Positions 1-5,056 of a DNA stretch of 5,056 nucleotides are shown piece by piece. The notes under the pieces are model-generated. The model saw only the letters and a program-made list of their open reading frames with translations. It did no database searches and had not been told where the DNA came from. Where the stretch lies: the NCBI GenBank assembly GCA_903932545.1, contig CAIZGT010000785.1:1-5056 (forward strand). Direction: 5' to 3'. Every line of letters starts with the position of its first letter. Position 1 is the stretch's first letter. The translations under genes and the position numbers were made by a program. This DNA is from an uncultured Rhodospirillales bacterium. Lineage in GTDB: Bacteria; Pseudomonadota; Alphaproteobacteria; Acetobacterales; Acetobacteraceae.

Positions 1-3
1 ATA

Positions 4-22
4 TTTTGTGCAGCGCACAAAA
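4..22. repeat. Perfect palindrome upstream of the carboxypeptidase gene
   Basis: TTTTGTGC (4-11), AGC, GCACAAAA (15-22) form a perfect 8-base inverted repeat about 100 bases before the likely start codon. On neither strand is it followed by a T-run, so it does not look like an intrinsic terminator. It could be a binding site for a dimeric regulator. The rest of 1-124 holds no gene or clear promoter that I can support. Confidence 0.35.
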
Positions 23-124
23 AAACTTACCTCTTGGCCGTACTGGCTGTTAACCCATTGAATGAACGTGTTTCACCATCGCTCCCCTGGACATGACATC
101 GACGCGATCTTTAGGTTTGCGGAC

Positions 125-1351
125 ATGATTGCCGTCATCATCCCTTGCAGGACTTGGAGCCTTGCGGCCGTTCGTTGTGCGCGGCGGGCGTCATTCGTCA
201 TCGTGGCGCTCAGCCTCATCTGTCTGTCGTTCGGTGCCCAGGCGCAGATTGGATCTGAGCGTTACAGTTCGATCGTTCTCGATGCCCGAACTGGCCGTGA
301 ATTGTCGTCGGTGAATGCGGATGAACTGCGCTATCCGGCTAGCCTGACAAAAATGATGACGCTCTATCTTACCTTCGAGGCATTGCGGGATCGCCGCATT
401 GGGCGCGAAACCCTGGTGCCAGTCAGCGCGCATGCGGCAAGCATGATTCCCTCCAAGCTCGGGCTTGTGCCCGGCACCAAAATATCCGTCGAGCAGGCGA
501 TCCTGGGGCTGGTCACCCAATCTGCCAATGACGCTGCATCCGCACTGGGGGAATTGCTCGGCGGCAATGAGGAAGCCTTTGCCACCACCATGACATTGCG
601 CGCCCATGCCTTGGGCATGTCACACACGCAGTTTCGCAATGCTTCGGGATTGCCCGATCCGGAACAGGTAACAACGGCGCGCGATCTGGCGCGGTTGGCT
701 ACGCATCTGGTGCGCGATTTTCCAGATGAATATCACTATTTCTCCACCCCCAGCTTTCGCTTTCATGGCCGGTTTTTCGCAAATCACGATCACCTGCTGG
801 AAACCTATCCCGGCGCGGACGGCCTCAAAACAGGCTATATCGCCGCCTCCGGCTTCAACTTGGCAACCTCGGCCCAGCACGGCGATGTGCGCTTGGTGGG
901 CGTGGTGCTGGGTGCGGCGCGGGCTGCGGAGCGGGACCGTCATATGATGCTGCTGCTCGACCAAGGCTTTGCCGAGATGGACGGTGCAAGCGCGGTCGAT
1001 CCGCAGCTTGCAAGCTTGGGCACCGGACGCCGCCCGGCTGCAACACCGCAATCCGTTGCCTCGCAGCCGCCGCCAATTCCACCGCCCATCCCCTCCAAGC
1101 CGCCCGGCCAGCCACGTTGGAGCGTCCAGGTTGGCGCGTTTGGAACCGAAGCGGCGGCGCGACAAGCAGCAGAAGCGGCACGGCGCTGGACCGAGGCCGG
1201 GCAAATTTTGGTAGCATCCGTGCGTGTACAAGGTCATTCAACATGGCGTGCCGAATTGGTCGGGCTCAACTCCGGCGAGGCCAACAGCGCCTGCACCACC
1301 TTGGCGCGTCACAAAATGCCCTGCATGGTGGTGCATGCCGATGCTGGCTGA
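125..1351 (+). CDS. D-alanyl-D-alanine carboxypeptidase (PBP5/DacF-like, peptidase S11) with C-terminal SPOR domain
   Basis: This is a low-molecular-weight penicillin-binding protein that removes the terminal D-Ala from peptidoglycan pentapeptides in the periplasm, limiting cross-linking. With the start at 125 it has 408 residues. Residues 1-40 form a signal peptide: arginines, a hydrophobic core (FVIVALSLICLSF), then AQA before the mature end. All three serine-transferase motifs are present: SLTK (Ser73, Lys76), SAN (133-135) and KTG (235-237). A proline-rich linker at about 307-329 leads to a SPOR domain (about 330-404, starting WSVQVGAF), a fold known to bind glycan strands stripped of peptides, often at the septum. 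The usual PBP5 C-terminal beta domain and amphipathic anchor are not seen. An in-frame ATG at 62 would add 21 residues, but it has no Shine-Dalgarno, and the added stretch does not look like a signal peptide and has a rare AGG codon. The ATG at 125 has AGG nine bases upstream. The function is secure; the start is less so. Confidence 0.93.
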   Translation: MIAVIIPCRTWSLAAVRCARRASFVIVALSLICLSFGAQAQIGSERYSSIVLDARTGRELSSVNADELRYPASLTKMMTLYLTFEALRDRRIGRETLVPVSAHAASMIPSKLGLVPGTKISVEQAILGLVTQSANDAASALGELLGGNEEAFATTMTLRAHALGMSHTQFRNASGLPDPEQVTTARDLARLATHLVRDFPDEYHYFSTPSFRFHGRFFANHDHLLETYPGADGLKTGYIAASGFNLATSAQHGDVRLVGVVLGAARAAERDRHMMLLLDQGFAEMDGASAVDPQLASLGTGRRPAATPQSVASQPPPIPPPIPSKPPGQPRWSVQVGAFGTEAAARQAAEAARRWTEAGQILVASVRVQGHSTWRAELVGLNSGEANSACTTLARHKMPCMVVHADAG

Positions 1352-1356
1352 TGCCA
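1323..1356 (+). repeat. Direct repeat, copy 1 (contains the carboxypeptidase stop codon)
   Basis: This 34-base stretch covers the last codons of the carboxypeptidase gene (ending HADAG, stop TGA at 1349-1351) and five bases beyond. It matches 1389-1422 at 29 of 34 positions by hand alignment. The core at 1335-1356 matches at 21 of 22. The offset between copies is 66 bases, which is a whole number of codons. Confidence 0.8.
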
Positions 1357-1388
1357 GATTCCGCCAGCGAAACCTGACACGCGACGTT

Positions 1389-1422
1389 GCAAGGTGGCTG
1401 ATGCCGATGCTGGCTGAGGCCA
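1389..1422 (+). repeat. Direct repeat, copy 2 (noncoding, downstream of the stop)
   Basis: This is the second copy of the repeat, lying between the two convergent genes. Read in the carboxypeptidase frame it would encode VADADAG followed by TGA, mirroring the real end VVHADAG-TGA. The 21 codons between the two stops contain no other stop. It looks like a partial tandem duplication of the gene's 3' end, which may have moved the stop or been left behind as a remnant. Confidence 0.8.
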
Positions 1423-1442
1423 CCTGACAGGCACGGCATCGG
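1392..1442. terminator. Candidate hairpins between convergent genes, possible bidirectional terminator
   Basis: Two mutually exclusive stems can form in the gap between the convergent genes. AGGTGGC (1392-1398) pairs perfectly with GCCACCT (1419-1425). CCGATGC (1404-1410) pairs perfectly with GCATCGG (1436-1442), which is followed on the plus strand by only three T residues. Neither has a proper U-tract on either strand, so a classic intrinsic terminator is not shown. The position just after both stop codons is the main reason to list it. Confidence 0.3.
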
Positions 1443-1443
1443 T

Positions 1444-3729
1444 TTACGCCACGCGAATCTCCTTGAGGAAAGCCTCCATTTCGCGGCGCAACTGGCCCGA
1501 CTGGCTGGCAAGATTGGTGGACGCCGTGAGCATTGAAGATGCCGCCTCGCCGGTTTCCGCCGCAGCACGGTTCACGTCCGAGATGCTCACCGTCACCTCG
1601 GTGGTACCGCGCGCCGCTTCTTGTACATTGCGGGCAATTTCAGCGGTCGCCGCGCTCTGCTCTTCCACGGCTGAGGAAATTCCGACTGCAATTTCGCTAA
1701 TCCGCTCAATCGTGGCGCGGATGCCGCGAATAGCGCCCACCGCATTCCCAGTTGCCGATTTCATGCCCTCAATCTGCTGCGAAATATCGGCCGTGGCGCG
1801 CGCGGTTTGGTTGGCGAGTTCCTTCACCTCGCTGGCCACCACCGCAAAACCCTTGCCCTGCTCCCCGGCCCGCGCCGCTTCAATCGTGGCGTTGAGGGCG
1901 AGCAAGTTGGTTTGCGCCGCAATATCGGAAATCAGACGCACAACCCCCGCCACTTTTTCCGCCGCTGCAGCCAAACTGTCCACCGTGGCGTCAGTCGCTT
2001 GCGCCTGGGCGGCGGCGGAGGCGGCGATGCGGGCACTCTCCTCCATCTGACGGCCGATTTCATGCACCGAGGCCGCCAATTCTTCCGCAGCACTCGCCAC
2101 CATCGACACATTGCTGGAGGCTTGCTCAGCCGCGTTCGTCACAGTTTCAGACTGGCGCATCGTCGCCCCGGCCGTGGCAGACAGCAACTCAGCTGAGCCC
2201 TCAATATCACCCGATGTATCGCCGAGGCTTTGCACCAGCCGCCCAACGCTGGCCTCAAAACTATCTGCCAGTCGAACTTGGCGGGTGATAATCTCCCAAT
2301 ACAGCATGGTGCCAACATAATCACCGCGCCGATTGCGCACGGCCGAGATTTGCAAATTCATTGTTTCTTGGCCCAATTTTACCTTGCTGCGCCATGGCAG
2401 GCGCTGCGGATCGCTGATCACCGCTCGGTTATGGGCAGGGTTTTTGTGAAAAACGTCCAGATTGGTTCCAACAATCTGGTCGGCGGCAATTTTTATATCC
2501 GCCTGCACCGATTTCAACAGATGCGCACTCGCCGCGTTTGCATAAGAAATAATCCCGGTTTTCGGGTCTGCCAGCATCACCGCCTGCGGCATATCCTCAA
2601 CCATTCTGCCCAACCGATAAGCCCGCGCCACCGTCTCACGCAGGGCTGACGCCGAATTGGTCATGTCCCCAATCTCGTCCTGACGACGGGTGACCGCGAT
2701 GGCAATCTCGTCATCGCCCTGCGCGAGTTGGCCCAGCTTCAGCGCCAATTGCCGCAATGGGCCGACGATATGGAAGTTCACCAGCCCCCAGATTGACAAG
2801 CACAGCAATCCCAAGCCGATCGTTGCGCCGATGACGATCAGATGGCGGCTATCGAAATTGCCGATTGTCTTATCAAGGCCCTCCTGAATTGCCGCCGCTT
2901 GCGCTTCACGCAGTTCCACCGAGACCGCCATCAGTCCGGTTGTCGCTTTGGTGATGTCCAACACCGACTGTTTTGCGGTCGCATCGGCTTGGCGCAGCTT
3001 GAGGAAAGCCCCTTCATAATCACTCAAGCCCGCATCGGCTTGCTTGAGGAGGTCAACCAACGCCAACGCTGGTCCATGCCCAATCAGCCGCTGGATGGTG
3101 TCATGCGCCCGAGCAACCGCAGACGCCGCCGCTGGGATGGTTGCCGGGTCACCCACTGATACGAAGCGTGCAGCTTGCAGCCGTGCCCGCAGAACCTGAT
3201 CATTGGCCTGCAAGAGCAGCACCGAATCATCCGGCTCCACCCCCTCCACGGCGAGCGCGCGGTCCATCGCGTCAGACATTTGGGTGGCCAATTTGATCAT
3301 AATCTGATTGCGCTCTAACCGACCAGATACAGCGCCGCGCATGGCTTCGATATAGGGGCCAAAATTGCCAATCTCAGCGGCCATCCGTTCCGCGATCTGG
3401 CGGCGGGACGGATTTCTGGTGTGCGCAACCAAATCAGACATTGCAGCCGTCATCGTCGCCAACTCCGTTCGCATACGGTCAAGCGTGGCGGGTTGCGGAT
3501 CAACAAACCAGACACTGGCTTGTTGGCCAATCTTTGCCGCCTCCAGCCCCAGGCGGGTGGAGAGCACCAAGTTTGTCGAGATTTGCTTGATATCTTCCAA
3601 ACCGCTGGCACCCTCGTTAAAGGCGCTCACCACACTCCACGACAGGCCAGCCACGCCGCACATCAGCAACAGCACCACAATCGCGAATTTTGCGGACAGG
3701 CTTTTCAGTCGCAACAACACAGCGCGCAT
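1444..3729 (-). CDS. Methyl-accepting chemotaxis protein (large periplasmic sensor, HAMP, PAS, MCP signalling domain)
   Basis: This is an inner-membrane chemoreceptor that should form arrays with CheW and CheA and set kinase activity in response to a ligand. It has 761 residues from the chosen start. Transmembrane helix 1 is at about 14-34 and helix 2 at about 296-316. Between them lies a periplasmic, mostly helical region of about 260 residues, larger than a simple four-helix bundle and near the size of an HBM or PilJ-like bimodular sensor. HAMP follows at about 318-372, then a PAS domain at about 375-483 with the block VFHKNPAHNR, then the signalling domain at about 488-761. The conserved hairpin tip (NLLALNATIEAARAGE, then GKGFAVVA) is intact near 608-632. 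No C-terminal CheR/CheB-docking pentapeptide is present. The ATG at 3729 was chosen because GAGGA lies seven bases upstream and the protein then opens on a typical signal anchor. Upstream in-frame ATGs at 3750 and 3780 lack a good ribosome site. The ligand is unknown. Confidence 0.95.
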   Translation of the reverse strand: MRAVLLRLKSLSAKFAIVVLLLMCGVAGLSWSVVSAFNEGASGLEDIKQISTNLVLSTRLGLEAAKIGQQASVWFVDPQPATLDRMRTELATMTAAMSDLVAHTRNPSRRQIAERMAAEIGNFGPYIEAMRGAVSGRLERNQIMIKLATQMSDAMDRALAVEGVEPDDSVLLLQANDQVLRARLQAARFVSVGDPATIPAAASAVARAHDTIQRLIGHGPALALVDLLKQADAGLSDYEGAFLKLRQADATAKQSVLDITKATTGLMAVSVELREAQAAAIQEGLDKTIGNFDSRHLIVIGATIGLGLLCLSIWGLVNFHIVGPLRQLALKLGQLAQGDDEIAIAVTRRQDEIGDMTNSASALRETVARAYRLGRMVEDMPQAVMLADPKTGIISYANAASAHLLKSVQADIKIAADQIVGTNLDVFHKNPAHNRAVISDPQRLPWRSKVKLGQETMNLQISAVRNRRGDYVGTMLYWEIITRQVRLADSFEASVGRLVQSLGDTSGDIEGSAELLSATAGATMRQSETVTNAAEQASSNVSMVASAAEELAASVHEIGRQMEESARIAASAAAQAQATDATVDSLAAAAEKVAGVVRLISDIAAQTNLLALNATIEAARAGEQGKGFAVVASEVKELANQTARATADISQQIEGMKSATGNAVGAIRGIRATIERISEIAVGISSAVEEQSAATAEIARNVQEAARGTTEVTVSISDVNRAAAETGEAASSMLTASTNLASQSGQLRREMEAFLKEIRVA

Positions 3730-3736
3730 CGGTATT

Positions 3737-3741
3737 TCCTC
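3737..3741 (-). promoter_or_regulatory. Ribosome binding site of the chemoreceptor gene
   Basis: On the minus strand the sequence reads GAGGA, seven bases before the ATG at 3729. It decides between three possible in-frame starts, since those at 3750 and 3780 have nothing comparable. Confidence 0.7.
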
Positions 3742-3786
3742 AATCGACATGCCGCGATGCTGCGCCGAAAAGACTAACATTTGGTT

Positions 3787-3800
3787 GAGCCCCAGGGCTC
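3787..3800. repeat. Perfect palindrome in the divergent intergenic region, possible operator
   Basis: GAGCCC (3787-3792), two bases, then GGGCTC (3795-3800) form a perfect inverted repeat midway between the divergent chemoreceptor and rmuC starts. It overlaps a second imperfect inverted repeat, CTCG (3798-3801) with CGAG (3807-3810). The two-base centre makes a DNA-binding site more plausible than an RNA hairpin. No regulator family is recognised from it, and I could not pick out convincing -35/-10 elements for either gene. Confidence 0.3.
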
Positions 3801-3812
3801 GATTCCCGAGTC

Positions 3813-3816
3813 GGAG
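3813..3816 (+). promoter_or_regulatory. Ribosome binding site of rmuC
   Basis: GGAG lies 11 bases before the ATG at 3828. The spacing is a little long but usable, and it supports this start, which places a membrane anchor at the N-terminus as expected for RmuC. Confidence 0.5.
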
Positions 3817-3827
3817 CGTTTTGGTTC

Positions 3828-5056
3828 ATGAATGGCCTCACCCCCAGTTTGCCCACAGGCGTGACCTTGGACATGATCACCGCCGCTGGCGTTGGCCTGA
3901 CCGTGCTGATTTTGTTGATAATAATTGTGCTCGTTCTGCTCCAAGGCAGCCGCGGGGCCGCGCTTGAGCGACGGGTTTACGACACCGAGGGCGCGCTGCG
4001 CACACAGTTGATGCAGCTCGACCAGGGCCTGCGCCAGGAAATCGCCAGCGCCATGCGCGTGGGGCTGGAGACGGCGTTCGACAAAGTACAAATCGGCCTG
4101 CGCTCGCAGGAGGAGAAGCTGGAAAGCTTCGGTCGGGTGCAACGCGAGGGCATCGGCCGTTCGCTCATGCAATTCGGCGAGCAGCAAAGAGAGCGCCTCG
4201 AACAGGCGGACAAAACCGCGCGTGAGGGCAACGAGGCGATCAAGGAGGTGCTCAGTGCGTTTCGCATTCAAGTCAGTACCCTGGAAGCCTCGTTGCGCGA
4301 AGAGCAGGAGAAGCTGCGCACCCAAGTCGCGGAACGCCTGGAAGCGATGCGGATGGGCAACGAGACCAAGCTGGAGGAGATGCGCAAAGCCGTTGATGAA
4401 AAGCTGCAATCCGCCTTGGAAAAGCAGCTTAAGGATTCCTTTACCAATTTGCAGGAACAATTGGGCGCGGTGATGCTGGCAATTGGCCAGGTGCAAACCG
4501 TGGCGGGCGAGGTTGGAGACCTCAAGCGTCTGTTCTCCAACGTTAAATCACGCGGCGGCTGGGGTGAGGCACAGCTTGAGGCGATGCTGACCGACATGCT
4601 GCCGGTGGGGGCGTTTGAGAAAAATGTGCGGGTGAGAGAGGGGACGGGCGAGTTGGTGGAATTCGCCCTGCGTGTGCCAGGGCGCGATGGCCAATATGCG
4701 TGGCTGCCGGTGGACAGCAAATTCCCCACCGAAGATTACGCGCGCATGCTCGCCGCCGCCGAGGCTGGGTCGCGCGACGAGGAGGCAGCGGCGCGGGCGG
4801 CGCTGGCGCGGAATTTGCGGATGGAGGCCCAAAAAATCCGCAACAAATACATCAATCCACCGCAGACTTTGGAACTGGCAATCCTGTATCTGCCCAGCGA
4901 CTCGCTGTTCGCCGAAGTGGCGCGGGTGCCGGGGCTGATCGAGGCGATCCGCAACGAATTCAGCACGATGGTGATGGGGCCTCGGGTTTTTGCGCCACGC
5001 GGCGGACATCGAGGCGATCGCCGTGGACAGCCGCAATGGCACACCGATTCGCATTG
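3828..5056 (+). CDS. rmuC: DNA recombination protein RmuC, 3' end replaced or cut off
   Basis: RmuC is a membrane-anchored protein with a restriction-endonuclease-like fold. Loss of it in E. coli raises inversion at short inverted repeats; its exact activity is unsettled. A hydrophobic anchor lies at about residues 18-38. A long charged coiled coil follows (about 44-215, many Gln/Glu/Arg heptad-like stretches). The conserved domain begins near 230 with DLKRLFSNVKSRGGWGEAQL, then LPVDSKFP (293-300), KYINPP (340-345), and YLPSDSLFAEVARVPGLIE (354-372). Family similarity runs to MVMGP at 381-385 (base 4982). Family members then continue with a TTL-containing block and roughly another 80-110 residues. 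Here the frame instead gives an arginine/glycine-rich tail with no RmuC likeness, and it is still open at the window edge. The gene is divergent from the chemoreceptor and about 100 bases from it. The call is firm for 3828-4982; the tail should not be trusted as RmuC. Confidence 0.9.
   Translation, partial: MNGLTPSLPTGVTLDMITAAGVGLTVLILLIIIVLVLLQGSRGAALERRVYDTEGALRTQLMQLDQGLRQEIASAMRVGLETAFDKVQIGLRSQEEKLESFGRVQREGIGRSLMQFGEQQRERLEQADKTAREGNEAIKEVLSAFRIQVSTLEASLREEQEKLRTQVAERLEAMRMGNETKLEEMRKAVDEKLQSALEKQLKDSFTNLQEQLGAVMLAIGQVQTVAGEVGDLKRLFSNVKSRGGWGEAQLEAMLTDMLPVGAFEKNVRVREGTGELVEFALRVPGRDGQYAWLPVDSKFPTEDYARMLAAAEAGSRDEEAAARAALARNLRMEAQKIRNKYINPPQTLELAILYLPSDSLFAEVARVPGLIEAIRNEFSTMVMGPRVFAPRGGHRGDRRGQPQWHTDSH
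4975..5056 (+). other. Fragment resembling an RND heavy-metal efflux transporter (CzcA/CusA type), out of frame with rmuC
   Basis: In the frame one base ahead of rmuC, the last 26 codons (from 4978) read GLGFLR, then HAA, then DIEAIAVDSRNGTPIRI. This follows the pattern of an internal porter-domain segment of HME-type RND pumps, typically RGLG-hydrophobic-x-DI-x-x-I-V-x-x-x-x-GTP-V/I-x-V/I before a DVA motif. A TGA at 4972-4974 closes this frame directly upstream, so no start or N-terminus is present. The fragment is cut by the window end. The match rests on about 26 residues recalled from family patterns, so the family call is moderate. The break in RmuC similarity is clearer. Confidence 0.55.

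Noticed and set aside
4..22. Palindrome as an intrinsic terminator of an upstream gene
   Set aside because: The stem is followed by an A-run on the plus strand and by AT-mixed sequence on the minus strand, not by a U-tract.
50..58. TTAACC-like element resembling a CtrA half-site
   Set aside because: Only one imperfect half-site is present and such hexamers occur by chance; not enough to call regulation.
62..124. Upstream ATG at 62 as the carboxypeptidase start
   Set aside because: No Shine-Dalgarno precedes it, and the added 21 residues are polar and would bury the signal peptide; the ATG at 125 is better placed, though 62 cannot be excluded.
620..1237. Minus-strand open frame opposite the carboxypeptidase gene
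   Set aside because: The opposite strand carries all catalytic motifs of the carboxypeptidase; this frame has no recognisable domain or ribosome site.
1463..2050. Long plus-strand open frame opposite the chemoreceptor signalling domain
   Set aside because: It is antisense to the strongly conserved MCP domain and its Ala/Ser-rich translation matches no family; it is a by-product of GC-rich coding on the other strand.
3774..4496. Minus-strand open frame (240 codons) opposite the rmuC coiled coil
   Set aside because: The translation is Leu/Gln/His-rich, the typical mirror of a Glu/Gln-rich coiled coil, and the real gene is the plus-strand rmuC.
4548..5054. Minus-strand open frame opposite the RmuC conserved domain
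   Set aside because: The RmuC motifs on the plus strand are unmistakable; this frame has no family resemblance.

Overview
The window holds three protein-coding genes and very little intergenic DNA. The gene set suggests a moderately GC-rich proteobacterium, most likely an alphaproteobacterium. The clues are a low-molecular-weight D-Ala-D-Ala carboxypeptidase with a C-terminal SPOR domain and a chemoreceptor with a cytoplasmic PAS domain of the FHKNPAH type. No rRNA, tRNA or other marker allows a finer placement, and the assignment is inference from protein style.

Layout: (1) 125-1351, plus strand: a secreted DD-carboxypeptidase (DacA/DacF, PBP5-like) with complete SxxK, SxN and KTG catalytic motifs, a proline-rich linker and a SPOR peptidoglycan-binding domain. 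(2) 1352-1443: a short convergent intergenic gap holding a degenerate direct repeat of the carboxypeptidase gene's own 3' end and candidate hairpins. (3) 1444-3729, minus strand: a transmembrane methyl-accepting chemotaxis protein with a large helical periplasmic sensor, HAMP, PAS and a complete signalling domain. (4) 3730-3827: a divergent intergenic region of about 100 bases with a perfect short palindrome. (5) 3828 to the window end, plus strand: the N-terminal anchor, coiled coil and part of the catalytic-like domain of RmuC.

The three genes do not form an operon or an obvious joint pathway: cell-wall trimming, chemosensing and a DNA-recombination-associated protein, in convergent then divergent orientation. 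No che genes lie beside the receptor.

The most notable point is at the right edge. RmuC similarity stops abruptly at about 4982, in the middle of a conserved block. The last ~80 bases instead read, in another frame, like an internal piece of a heavy-metal-type RND efflux transporter (CzcA/CusA style). This is either a real rearrangement or, more likely, a chimeric contig end. I found no mobile element, CRISPR array, RNA gene or convincing new multi-gene system.
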